A stretch of 60,825 bases of DNA from Oscillatoriales cyanobacterium (GTDB lineage Bacteria > Cyanobacteriota > Cyanobacteriia > Cyanobacteriales > Microcoleaceae), in the NCBI GenBank assembly GCA_004293365.1, contig RDYN01000028.1, forward strand, positions 1 to 60,825, written 5' to 3'. The notes beneath the pieces were generated by a model that was not told where the DNA came from, searched no databases, and was given only the letters and a program-made list of their open reading frames with translations. The position numbers and the translations under genes are program-made. Below are positions 34,111-42,132 of the stretch, piece after piece (the first letter of the stretch is position 1; every line of letters begins with the position of its first letter).

Positions 34111-34533
34111 ATGATTATCAAGCGCACTCGCCGACCGATGCTTTCTCGCCAGTTTGTAAGAACTTACTTCGCCATGAAGAAGTTTGAGCAACGAGAAAAT
34201 GAGGCTTGTTACGAACCAGTTTCTGAGGAACAACTAAACCTCGAAGCTGCGTTTGGGCAACTGAAAGATTCGCTAACTTCCGAAGAATTGCGAAATTTTA
34301 AGAAGTTAGCGCAGCCTAAAGACCAGTTCTTAATGATTTCCCACGACGAAGGTTATTTAAAGATAACACTTCGTGGAGCGGGCATTTTTGAACTGAATGA
34401 TAGGTTGGCTTCTGAAACCGGCTATCCACTTGGTTGGTTTTGCTATTACAGTGTTGACGGGTATGCTGCTTGCGAAAGCTTCGATGAAGCTTGTCGAGAG
34501 TTAATATCCTCTGCATTTTCCGATTTCCACTAA
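34111..34533 (+). CDS. Hypothetical protein
   Basis: 140 aa from ATG 34111 (MIIKRTRRPMLSRQFVRTYF), 40 nt after the AAGCCTTCGGCAAAAATG motif. Basic N-terminus, helical middle (ALEEQLNLEAAF-like), and a C-terminal part containing GYPLGWFCYYSVDGYAACES. Not recognised. Confidence 0.5.
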   Translation: MIIKRTRRPMLSRQFVRTYFAMKKFEQRENEACYEPVSEEQLNLEAAFGQLKDSLTSEELRNFKKLAQPKDQFLMISHDEGYLKITLRGAGIFELNDRLASETGYPLGWFCYYSVDGYAACESFDEACRELISSAFSDFH

Positions 34534-34536
34534 AAG

Positions 34537-34578
34537 AAAAGCCTTAGATTCTACCAAGGATCTAAGGCTTTTTTTTTA
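34537..34578 (+). terminator. Rho-independent terminator
   Basis: AAAGCCTTAGAT and its complement, followed by TTTTTTTTT. Confidence 0.9.
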
Positions 34579-34724
34579 TTCAAAAATGCCGATCGAACAC
34601 TCTCTCAATCTATTTTTTTTCTCTGCAATCTGCGAGCTAGATAGCCAGCAACCGCAATATTTTCTGTTATACCGAGAGTCAGGCTTCGCAATAAAGTAGC
34701 AGTCAATTATTGTGGAGACTCAGA

Positions 34725-35228
34725 GTGAAAATTATCAATAAAGTAGATCCGAGAAATATCGAAGATTTGAGATCCTGGTGTCGAGCCAGGATTGCAGATA
34801 GTGAGATAGATCGATCGAATTATGTTGATGGAAGATTGAATTTATGGCTTTTCCATAAAGTTGATTTTCGCAATGGCAAAGTATCCAACGGATATAAAGA
34901 TGACAGGATCGCAAGATTTTGTCAGAAAGTATATCCGGGTTGTGATATTGGATTGTTAAGTTTCCATTTTGATCATGGGAATTTGACAAGTAATGGGTTG
35001 ATTAAACCCCATCGAGATCACAGTTACGGTCAACCAACTGCTAGAGGCGTAAATCTTGGCAGTTGTGTGTTTGATTGTAACGGTTTGCAGTATAACCTTG
35101 GTGATGGCGATATCACTGAGTTTAATTGTAAGCAGATCCATGGTGTAAGTGAGATATTAAGCCCGGAAAGGTTTAGTATCACTTTGTGGAAGTTTAACCG
35201 ATCGAAAGGTTATTTCCCATTGCCGTAG
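34725..35228 (+). CDS. 2OG-Fe(II)-type oxygenase-like protein
   Basis: 167 aa from GTG 34725 (RBS TGGAGAC). H96-R-D98 in LIKPHRDHSY, H139 in KQIHGV and R149 in PERFSITLWKF form the iron and 2-oxoglutarate ligand set on a predicted double-stranded beta helix. Substrate unknown. It lies directly before an AlkB-type gene. The AGGCTTCGCAATAAAG motif is 42 nt upstream. Confidence 0.65.
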   Translation: MKIINKVDPRNIEDLRSWCRARIADSEIDRSNYVDGRLNLWLFHKVDFRNGKVSNGYKDDRIARFCQKVYPGCDIGLLSFHFDHGNLTSNGLIKPHRDHSYGQPTARGVNLGSCVFDCNGLQYNLGDGDITEFNCKQIHGVSEILSPERFSITLWKFNRSKGYFPLP

Positions 35229-35277
35229 ACAAATTAAGGATCTAGATTGCGATCTAGATCCTTGATTTGTCTTTTTT
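35229..35277 (+). terminator. Terminator hairpin
   Basis: ACAAATTAAGGATCTAGAT and near-complement, followed by CTTTTTTTAT. Confidence 0.75.
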
Positions 35278-35327
35278 TATCCCCAAAAAAGCTTCGCTGT
35301 CAAGTAATAACTCTTTCGGAGATTCAA

Positions 35328-35930
35328 ATGCTACACCTCAAACAAATATTGACGATCGAGCAACAATTCAGATTAGTTGAGTTGTGCCGAGAAATTGCCA
35401 CAATCGCTCCCTTTATTACGCAAGTAATGCCAAGAAGCGGTCAACCGCTAAATTGTCAGCAAACATCGTGCGGTAAGGTTGGCTGGATTACCGATATAAA
35501 TGGCTATCGGTACGATCGATTGCAGCCGAATAAAAACCCATTTCCACCAATGCCTGACACTTTGATTGATTTAGCTGTTAAGATTGCTCTTCGGGCGGGC
35601 GAACCAGAATACCAGCCTGAAACCTGTTTGATAAACTACTACCGACCGGAAACAGGCAAACTTGGCGTTCACCAAGATAATAGTGAGAGCAATCTCAAGC
35701 CAGCTATTATCAGTATCAGTCTCGGCGACGATTGCGAGTTTGTTGTCGGCGGCACATTGCGCTCCGATCCTTTGCAATCGATTACTTTGCGATCGGGCGA
35801 CATCTTGGTTCTTCATGGCGAAAGCAGACTAGCACACCATGGAGTAAAACGCATTATTCCCAACACAGCCCCCACTGGCTTGTTGAAGAATAACGGCCGC
35901 TTAAACCTCACAATCCGCCAAGTGTTTTAG
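35328..35930 (+). CDS. alkB: AlkB-like alkylated-DNA repair dioxygenase
   Basis: 200 aa from ATG 35328. H115-Q-D117 in KLGVHQDNSE and H171 in AHHGVKRI bind iron; R191 and R197 in GRLNLTIRQ give the AlkB R-x5-R signature. NYYRPETGKLG and LVLHGESRLAHHGV are also typical. The enzyme removes methyl groups from 1-methyladenine or 3-methylcytosine. Phage and plasmid copies occur elsewhere. A GCTTCGCTG motif lies 39 nt before the start. Confidence 0.9.
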   Translation: MLHLKQILTIEQQFRLVELCREIATIAPFITQVMPRSGQPLNCQQTSCGKVGWITDINGYRYDRLQPNKNPFPPMPDTLIDLAVKIALRAGEPEYQPETCLINYYRPETGKLGVHQDNSESNLKPAIISISLGDDCEFVVGGTLRSDPLQSITLRSGDILVLHGESRLAHHGVKRIIPNTAPTGLLKNNGRLNLTIRQVF

Positions 35931-35932
35931 TG

Positions 35933-35968
35933 AAAAGATTCTCAGCCTCCTAGGTTGAGAATCTTTTT
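35933..35968 (+). terminator. Rho-independent terminator
   Basis: AAAGATTCTCAGCC and near-complement, then TTTTTT. Confidence 0.85.
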
Positions 35969-36034
35969 TATTAAACTTTAGCCATTAAATATCAAGCTTC
36001 GCAATAAAATAATGACCTTTTACAACTGAAAAGC

Positions 36035-36412
36035 ATGACCAAAGTATTAATTTCTGGCAGTCGTTCAATTCAAGTATTGCCTCAGGAAGCTGTTGAATCT
36101 ATCGATCGCATTATCGCACAAAACTTTGACATCATAATCGGTGATGCTTTCGGTGTAGACAATTTAGTCCAACAATACCTGAGACAGCGCAAGTATCAGA
36201 AAGTTGTTGTCTATTATGCCAAGTATAATTCTTTCGGGAAACCGAGAAACACTAACGGTTATCCGGCTGTAAGCGTTAACGGCAATTATGAAGCCAGGGA
36301 TAAGTTTATGTGTTTGATAGCCGATTACGGTTTGGCTATTTGGGACGGTTGCAGTCGGGGCACTAAAGCCAATATCGATCGAGTTAAATTGACGCGAGTT
36401 ATCAAAATCTAA
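36035..36412 (+). CDS. SLOG-like Rossmann protein 1
   Basis: 125 aa. It begins MTKVLISGSRSIQVLP; IIIGDAFGVDNLVQQYL follows, and near the end YGLAIWDGCSRGTKANI. This is the Rossmann pattern of SLOG/YspA-type proteins (GSR, GxAxGxD, WDGxSxGT), which bind nucleotides or nucleotide-derived ligands. Two more members follow at 37299 and 37892. The AAGCTTCGCAATAAA motif is 38 nt upstream. Confidence 0.7.
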   Translation: MTKVLISGSRSIQVLPQEAVESIDRIIAQNFDIIIGDAFGVDNLVQQYLRQRKYQKVVVYYAKYNSFGKPRNTNGYPAVSVNGNYEARDKFMCLIADYGLAIWDGCSRGTKANIDRVKLTRVIKI

Positions 36413-36427
36413 TCATTTGATTTAGTA

Positions 36428-36465
36428 ATACCTACAAGTTTTGTGCGAGCGAAACTTGTAGGTAT
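36428..36465 (+). terminator. Hairpin after SLOG gene 1
   Basis: ATACCTACAAGTTT and complement, no long T-run; possible terminator. Confidence 0.5.
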
Positions 36466-36575
36466 CTCAATCTTTTAACCTACAGTTAGTTTTTGCATTG
36501 GAACCTACAGTCAAGCCTTCGGCAAGAGTGATGAGTGAGATTTCTCGCTCGTCCACTTATCCCGAGGTTTCAATC

Positions 36576-37031
36576 ATGACCATCGTAATTCGCAATATCA
36601 AAGAATCCCGCCAAATCTTTGATATCAGAAGTTCCACCGGAGATTTCTTCCATGTAAACAATGGAAAAACAACAATTATGGCTGAAGATGAACAAAAATT
36701 GTTCAGGCAAACTAACTTTGTAGTTGGTTATGCCGGAACAGATATCCGTTTATCTTCGTGGGCAGACAAAATGCGACGTGGACTGACGAATATCAATCTT
36801 GATATGCCAGTCCACAAGTTAAGAGAATATCTTTGGATATTGCTTAACACTGATTTCTCTCTTCTAGATCGCAAACAGAAAAGAGATATGGGGTATTGGC
36901 AGCTTGAACAATATCGCTCTATAGCGGAAACTTCCAAGCAAAATGATATAACCTTATGGGTTTTATCCAGCCACGATATCCAATCGGCAGAGCTGTTTAA
37001 ACGATTTTTCGTTTATTTAGCTAGTTTGTAA
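36576..37031 (+). CDS. Hypothetical protein
   Basis: 151 aa from ATG 36576. IVIRNIKESRQIFDIRSSTG and a helical C-terminal part (HKLREYLWILLNTDFSLLDR). The AAGCCTTCGGCAAGAGTG motif lies 65 nt upstream. Not recognised. Confidence 0.5.
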   Translation: MTIVIRNIKESRQIFDIRSSTGDFFHVNNGKTTIMAEDEQKLFRQTNFVVGYAGTDIRLSSWADKMRRGLTNINLDMPVHKLREYLWILLNTDFSLLDRKQKRDMGYWQLEQYRSIAETSKQNDITLWVLSSHDIQSAELFKRFFVYLASL

Positions 37032-37076
37032 AAAAAAAGCCTTAGATCCTAATTAGGATCTAAGGCTTTTTTTTTA
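37029..37076 (+). terminator. Rho-independent terminator
   Basis: AAAAAAAGCCTTAGATCCTA and its complement with 9 T's. Nearly identical in stem to those at 33954 and 34537. Confidence 0.92.
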
Positions 37077-37114
37077 CAATTAGAAAACCATTTTTTAACT
37101 TAACGGAGAATGTA

Positions 37115-37256
37115 ATGCAAGTTGTCAACGGCAAGATTGATGGTTTTATCGGCAAAGATAAAATCTACATTGGTCGATCGAAGGCAAGAAAAGAAATGTC
37201 ATTTAACTGAACTAGGAAAAGCTTTCAGCAAAATCGTCGGGGAAATTCAAGCTTAA
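37115..37256 (+). pseudogene. Small gene broken by a frameshift
   Basis: With RBS ACGGAGAA, ATG 37115 gives MQVVNGKIDGFIGKDKIYIG before a stop at 37210; the next frame continues as KCHLTELGKAFSKIVGEIQ to 37256. The joined product would be about 46 aa. Not recognised. Confidence 0.4.
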
Positions 37257-37298
37257 ATTATGCTTCGCTTTTATGTGGTGATGTTTCATTGATTTTTC

Positions 37299-37853
37299 AT
37301 GTACTCACCACTCGAATTATTTGATTACCAGATTGCTGTCGATCGCGAAATCCACGCTCAAGCAGAAATCAAGGAATACAACACAGCATTTTTCACAGGA
37401 CACCGAGGAGTAGGGCGATCAGTTGTTAAGCCAATCAACAAACTGATTGATATGGCGATCGCTCAAGGCGTAACTGAGTTTTTCTCAGGAATGGCGATAG
37501 GTACAGATTTGCTAGCAGCAGAAATATTGACCGATCGCAATTTACCGTGGAAAGCAATCACGCCGTGTCCGTACCAGTGCATCAAATGGTCAAAGCCGTA
37601 TCAGAATGCTTACTGGCAGTTGCTGCGATCGGCAGATGCTGAAATACGCATTTCTGAAAATTACACGCCCACCTGCATGATGGAACGCAATGCTTACATG
37701 GTAAAGCACTCCGATTTGTGCTTGGCAGTGTGGGATGGTCGAAGCAACGGCGGAACTTACCAAACTCTTAAAATGGCTTTGCGAGCCAAGAAACTAATTT
37801 TTGCTTACAACCCTCAAAGCAATTCTTTCAGAACGATTGACGACCATTTGTAA
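37299..37853 (+). CDS. SLOG-like Rossmann protein 2 (DUF1273/YspA type)
   Basis: 184 aa. AFFTGHRGVGRSV, FFSGMAIGTDLLAAEIL, TPCPYQCIKWSKPYQ and YTPTCMMERNAYMVKHSDLC followed by LAVWDGRSNGGT match the DUF1273/YspA family of SLOG proteins in full. They are thought to bind nucleotide ligands. GCTTCGCTTTT lies 38 nt before the start. Confidence 0.82.
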   Translation: MYSPLELFDYQIAVDREIHAQAEIKEYNTAFFTGHRGVGRSVVKPINKLIDMAIAQGVTEFFSGMAIGTDLLAAEILTDRNLPWKAITPCPYQCIKWSKPYQNAYWQLLRSADAEIRISENYTPTCMMERNAYMVKHSDLCLAVWDGRSNGGTYQTLKMALRAKKLIFAYNPQSNSFRTIDDHL

Positions 37854-37891
37854 CTCGCGCCAAGCCCCTTTTTAATGGGGCTTAATTTCCC

Positions 37892-38422
37892 ATGAGAAAA
37901 CGCATCACAGCTTTTTTCACTGGCAACTACTGGATTACTAAAGACTACCGCAAAGAAATCGATCGCCTAATTGATTTGGCGATCGAACAAAACACCCGTC
38001 ATTTTCTGTGCGGTATGCAGCTCGGTTTCGATCAAGTAGTTGCCGATATTCTCATCGATCGCCGATTGCCCTGGACTGCTGTACTGGCTCATCCAAATAT
38101 CGATCGTCCCTGGAAACCCCGACAGCGCTCTCGATTTCGCAAACAGCTAGAGAAGGCACCGCAAATAGTGATTCTGTATCCTCAAGGTTTTCACGGTTCT
38201 AAGGCGATTGCTTGGCGCCACATGATACGAAAATCGGATATTTGTCTGAGCATTAATTCTGGATTCCATTGGGATTCTGAAAGACAAACCGATCGAGGCG
38301 GACCTGGTGATGTGATTGATTTGGCGATCGCGAACAACCTCCAAGTTTTTCAAATCAACCCAGTAGGCAGAGCGCTATCAGTAACAAATCCACCGAAACA
38401 ACTTTGCTTTTGTTTCCAGTAA
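37892..38422 (+). CDS. SLOG-like Rossmann protein 3 (divergent)
   Basis: 176 aa. AFFTGNYWITKDYRKEIDRL, FLCGMQLGFDQVVADIL and KSDICLSINSGFHWDSER align in order with protein 2, but the GHR and GT motifs are altered (GNY, GF). Probably a diverged duplicate of the preceding gene. Confidence 0.6.
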   Translation: MRKRITAFFTGNYWITKDYRKEIDRLIDLAIEQNTRHFLCGMQLGFDQVVADILIDRRLPWTAVLAHPNIDRPWKPRQRSRFRKQLEKAPQIVILYPQGFHGSKAIAWRHMIRKSDICLSINSGFHWDSERQTDRGGPGDVIDLAIANNLQVFQINPVGRALSVTNPPKQLCFCFQ

Positions 38423-38438
38423 CAACAACACCAAAATC

Positions 38439-38672
38439 ATGAAATCTAACAAGAAAATCACCGCTCACATCCACAATCGAATTGCTAAGTTAGCAGTTGC
38501 TGCGATCGAACGCGGAGACATCACAAGCTGCGATCGAATCCCCGACACCGAAAGCTATTTGATTGTGCGTAGCTTGCGGGACGGAACGTCATCGGGATAC
38601 TTGCCGACTACTTATACCGCCCTTGGAGCTGGTACTTTGCTCTACTTGCTGAATTCTTTTGCCAATAGTTAA
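38439..38672 (+). CDS. Small hypothetical protein
   Basis: 77 aa. Residues VRSLRDGTSSG are encoded by a copy of the dispersed GTAGCTTGCGGGACGG repeat, so the repeat has entered the coding frame. Not recognised. Confidence 0.45.
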   Translation: MKSNKKITAHIHNRIAKLAVAAIERGDITSCDRIPDTESYLIVRSLRDGTSSGYLPTTYTALGAGTLLYLLNSFANS

Positions 38673-38743
38673 CACAAAATCACCCTCTAAAAACAAAGCA
38701 ATGCTTCGCTTTTAGAGGGTGATTTGTATTTAGCAGGTAAATC

Positions 38744-39127
38744 ATGAAACTCACAGCAACCCAAGAAATCATTGAGCAAATGTTGGATAAACTCGATATC
38801 AACATTGATGCAATTGTAAACCGTCTTTTTGGCACTGGCTTTATTGACGATCGATTCACCTCAGACGAAGTTAAAGTCGCTTTCTACAACTGGTTTATGT
38901 ACCACGTAGAGTGCATTGAGGCTGATGCAGAATTTCACATTAAAGGTGAAAAGCGGTTCTATCAATCCTTGCCTTACGATCGGCTAGAATTTGAACAACC
39001 TACCGCAGAAATGGAAGAACATTTTGCCGATTGGCGTGAAAGTCAGCGAGATGAGGCTTACTACGAAGAAATGGCAGCATATTTCAATCCTCCAAATCAA
39101 TTGGCAGAAGTACAGGCAGAAGTTTAG
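38744..39127 (+). CDS. Hypothetical acidic protein
   Basis: 127 aa, helical and acidic (ETDAEFHIKGEKRFYQ-like, EMEEHFADWRESQRDEAYYE). GCTTCGCTTTTAG lies 43 nt before the start. Not recognised. Confidence 0.5.
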   Translation: MKLTATQEIIEQMLDKLDINIDAIVNRLFGTGFIDDRFTSDEVKVAFYNWFMYHVECIEADAEFHIKGEKRFYQSLPYDRLEFEQPTAEMEEHFADWRESQRDEAYYEEMAAYFNPPNQLAEVQAEV

Positions 39128-39131
39128 AAAA

Positions 39132-39160
39132 AACAGCGGTTGTTCAAGCTAGCAACCGCT
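39132..39160 (+). terminator. Hairpin between two small genes
   Basis: AGCGGTTG and CAACCGCT stem, no T-run; possible weak terminator. Confidence 0.45.
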
Positions 39161-39193
39161 GTATCAAATCTGTTAAAGCTACCTTATCATACC

Positions 39194-39643
39194 ATGAAAC
39201 ACCTACAAAGATTAGCCGAAATTCGTTGCGCGATCGAATCACTAAAAGCTGAAGCAGAATCGATCGAAGCTGACGCAATTCTCGAAGCTTTCGATATTGT
39301 TGAATCCGAAACATCAGTTAACGGTAAAAGCTTAGTCTTTTCTGATACGAATGCTAAAATTGTGTTAGTTTTACGCAACCGTTACGACGACAAAAATACC
39401 TCGGTTGTGCGACTAGATGAAGATATCAATCGCGAGTACGATAAACTGTGTCGATCGAACGCAACCGCCATCGAAAACAACAAAGCTTACATCCAAGAAC
39501 TCACAGAAATGATAGAAGCAGCAGAAGCAAAACAAGAAACACTTCTGGTTTCTCCCTACCTAGAAACGCTTCGGAAGCAGCGGGCGATCGCACTCAAAAA
39601 GACCGAGCATAAAGTACCGAGTTTGGCGGTTTATGTAAAGTAG
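39194..39643 (+). CDS. Coiled-coil hypothetical protein
   Basis: 149 aa from ATG 39194. Two helical coiled-coil parts (ALEIRCAIESLKAEAESIEA-like near the start; IQELTEMIEAAEAKQETL near the end) flank a short beta region. Not recognised. Confidence 0.5.
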   Translation: MKHLQRLAEIRCAIESLKAEAESIEADAILEAFDIVESETSVNGKSLVFSDTNAKIVLVLRNRYDDKNTSVVRLDEDINREYDKLCRSNATAIENNKAYIQELTEMIEAAEAKQETLLVSPYLETLRKQRAIALKKTEHKVPSLAVYVK

Positions 39644-39733
39644 TGCTTCGCTTTCGGGCGTTGATTTTCTTCGCCAAAATGCGGTAAGGCTGAATAGAAC
39701 CGCAATCAAAAACTAATTAACAGGAAAATAACC

Positions 39734-40462
39734 ATGAACCCAATCATCGTTGACGGCTTTGCATTTCGTATTCCAGGTCTCCCTAGTCGTTACAGAGCAA
39801 ATTGTAGTAAAGATTTTGGCCTCTTTGTCACAGGCGATACCAAAGGTATGAACTGTTCCAAAGCGGAGAAAGCTGGTTTAACTCGTGGCAGTTTTGTGGA
39901 GATGGCGATTTGTGCGATCGGGCAGAAAACTCTCACTTTCAAACCTCATTACGAAAACGAGTCTTTCACAGAAATCTGGGGAATCCCCGTTGCTGGTGAG
40001 ATGAAAACTCACTTTCATGAAAAGTGCTCAGAGTTGTCAACTTTTCTGATTCATCGTCAATCACAAGACAAATTGAAGGGATTGGTGGAAACATTTGGAC
40101 GGGAAGCATTCAATAATTGGGTAACTGAAGGAATGCCGACTAATTATGCTGAATATGCTCTAACAAAAGCATCTGAAGCCTACTTTAATAACATCTTTCG
40201 GTTTGAGATGATGCAAAGTGAAGGCAACTATGGCACTTACTACTCAATTGTGACTAGCACTCGCCCGATCGCAACTCCCTTTGAAGAAGCTGCTGTCAAA
40301 GCTGCACGCCAAATCTTTGAAGATGACCAACGCGGAATTGGGCATTGTGTTGACCAACGCTTAGTTGAGAATCAGCAACTGTGCTTGGCAATGGGCTCAA
40401 CTCCTGATGAGGCTATTGAATTAGCATCAAGCCCAGTTACCCGACAAATCAAAGGTAAGTAA
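39734..40462 (+). CDS. Hypothetical protein
   Basis: 242 aa, RBS ACAGGAAA. FRIPGLPSRYRANCSKDFGL at the N-terminus; helical C-terminal half. GCTTCGCTTTCG lies 91 nt before the start. Not recognised. Confidence 0.55.
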   Translation: MNPIIVDGFAFRIPGLPSRYRANCSKDFGLFVTGDTKGMNCSKAEKAGLTRGSFVEMAICAIGQKTLTFKPHYENESFTEIWGIPVAGEMKTHFHEKCSELSTFLIHRQSQDKLKGLVETFGREAFNNWVTEGMPTNYAEYALTKASEAYFNNIFRFEMMQSEGNYGTYYSIVTSTRPIATPFEEAAVKAARQIFEDDQRGIGHCVDQRLVENQQLCLAMGSTPDEAIELASSPVTRQIKGK

Positions 40463-40469
40463 TCCATAA

Positions 40470-40499
40470 AAGTCGGGGAGAAATCCTCGGCTTTTTTTT
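40470..40499 (+). terminator. Rho-independent terminator
   Basis: AGTCGGGGA pairs with TCCTCGGCT through a short loop, then TTTTTTT. Confidence 0.8.
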
Positions 40500-40525
40500 A
40501 TGTCAAGCAAACTAAGGAGAAAATC

Positions 40526-41530
40526 ATGAGCAATATCGAATGGACGAACTTAACTTGTAATCCCATTCACCTAATTCGTGAAGATGGCAGTCACGGCGGA
40601 CACTGGTGCTATAAAGTGAGTCCAGGATGTGCGAATTGTTATAGCGAAACACAGAACCAAAGCAATTATTTCAAATTCGCCAGCAAATTGCCTTACACAG
40701 GTAAAGCGCCAGATAATTTGATTTTTGACGAAAAGGTGATGCAAGAATTGCTGAAAATACGATCGCCCAAGAAAGTATTTTTGGGCTCGATGACTGACTT
40801 ATTTGGTGAATGGGTGCCCGATGAATGGATTGACAAAGCTTTTGCTTATATGGCGATCGCACCACAACACACTTTTCAAATCCTGACCAAACGCCCGGAG
40901 CGGATGAAAAAGTATTTAGATGGAATTACAGGATATCGTTTGTACCAAGCATTGCTGTCCTGTTATTGGGAAGATGCTGATTTTCCCAGGCACATATTGA
41001 GAAAATATCCAACACAGGAAGCATTCCTAGAATTATTTGAGAATCTTGGTTTGCCCGATCGATCAATACCAAACATTTGGTTGGGCACAAGTGTGGAAAA
41101 TCAAAAAGCTGCGGACGATCGCATTCCATCACTCTCGCAAACCCCGGCAGCCGTTCGGTTTTTGAGCTGCGAACCGTTGTTGGAGTCGATCGATTTACGG
41201 AAGTATCTTGGGCTTTGTTCTGGTTGCCAAACTTGCGAATTTCATGGTGGACACCGAATCAGTAAATCAATGCTGGGCTGGATAATTGCCGGGGGTGAAT
41301 CCGGTCCCGGTGCACGTCCTTGTCATGTTGATTCGATTCGATCGATCGTCCGGCAATGCAAGCAGTCGGAAACAGCGGTATTTGTGAAGCAACTTGGGTC
41401 TACACCCATAGAATCCAATCCTTATATTGCTGGAATTGCAGAAACTCATCGAGTGATTAGGCTTAAAGACCGCAAAGGTGGCAATATTGATGAATTTCCC
41501 GATGATTTGAAAATTCGAGAGTTTCCATAA
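40526..41530 (+). CDS. DUF5131 (phage Gp37/Gp68-like) protein
   Basis: 334 aa. It starts MSNIEWTNLTCNPIH, then CYKVSPGCANCYSE (three-Cys cluster), FLGSMTDLFGEWVPDEWI, FQILTKRPERM, NIWLGTSVENQKAADDRI, FLSCEPLL and IIAGGESGPGARPCH, all standard for DUF5131. The Cys motif recalls radical-SAM proteins, so an iron-sulfur enzyme is plausible; its reaction is unknown. Common in phages. Confidence 0.88.
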   Translation: MSNIEWTNLTCNPIHLIREDGSHGGHWCYKVSPGCANCYSETQNQSNYFKFASKLPYTGKAPDNLIFDEKVMQELLKIRSPKKVFLGSMTDLFGEWVPDEWIDKAFAYMAIAPQHTFQILTKRPERMKKYLDGITGYRLYQALLSCYWEDADFPRHILRKYPTQEAFLELFENLGLPDRSIPNIWLGTSVENQKAADDRIPSLSQTPAAVRFLSCEPLLESIDLRKYLGLCSGCQTCEFHGGHRISKSMLGWIIAGGESGPGARPCHVDSIRSIVRQCKQSETAVFVKQLGSTPIESNPYIAGIAETHRVIRLKDRKGGNIDEFPDDLKIREFP

Positions 41531-41592
41531 AGCTTAGCTGTAAGGTCGCTTCGCGATAAGGAAGCGATCTTTCAATTGAAGGCGAAGTTTTT

Positions 41593-41874
41593 ATGTTTAT
41601 CGAATTTAACGGCGTTTCGATCGAATTTGAGCAACTTCTTGAGCAATCCTATTGGAGTAATGGCAACCCAGGAGATTGGACATATTCGATCGAAAATGGC
41701 ACATATTGGGGAATTAGTTCAACCCTCGAACAAGCATTTTCACAAGCTAAAATCGATTTCGCCAAGTTAAAGGAAGATTTTAACGTTACAGATAGTGATT
41801 TAGCTTGTGAATGGCAGGCAAGACACGGTATCGATCGTGTTTATCTTGACGATGACAATCAAGACGAATTTTAA
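41593..41874 (+). CDS. Hypothetical acidic protein
   Basis: 93 aa (MFIEFNGVSIEFEQLLEQSY...). Preceded by a GTCGCTTCGCGATAAGGAAGCG motif. Not recognised. Confidence 0.5.
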   Translation: MFIEFNGVSIEFEQLLEQSYWSNGNPGDWTYSIENGTYWGISSTLEQAFSQAKIDFAKLKEDFNVTDSDLACEWQARHGIDRVYLDDDNQDEF

Positions 41875-41881
41875 GTAAATC

Positions 41882-41907
41882 AAAGTTCCCCCTTGGGAAC
41901 TTTTTTT
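41882..41907 (+). terminator. Rho-independent terminator
   Basis: AAAGTTCCC and GGGAACTTT with a CCTT loop, then T's. Confidence 0.85.
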
Positions 41908-41932
41908 AAACGCAATCTAAAAAGCTGAAGCC

Positions 41933-42101
41933 ATGAAACCAATAGACAAAAGCACTCATTTGTCTCGCCAGTATTCACTGGGGACAGGGACATTGGCGGG
42001 TGCTAGAATCGGTTGAGGGCAAGCGATATAAGAAGTTAAACGGATTTGGATATAACCTATTTTCGTCAATCATTTTTAGCTTGATTAATCCTCAAGAATA
42101 G
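41933..42101 (+). pseudogene. Small gene broken by a frameshift
   Basis: MKPIDKSTHLSRQYSLGTGT ends at a near stop; one frame away LESVEGKRYKKLNGFGYNL continues to 42101. It looks like a short DNA- or RNA-related gene that lost its frame; the family is unknown. Confidence 0.35.
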
Positions 42102-42129
42102 CCTAAAATAAGTTAAGCTTGAGGATTAA
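42085..42129 (+). promoter_or_regulatory. Perfect 12-bp inverted repeat before the SNase gene
   Basis: TTAATCCTCAAG (42085-42096) and CTTGAGGATTAA (42118-42129), ending 3 nt before the ATG. It could hide the start codon in RNA or be an operator. Confidence 0.55.
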
Positions 42130-42132
42130 TTA

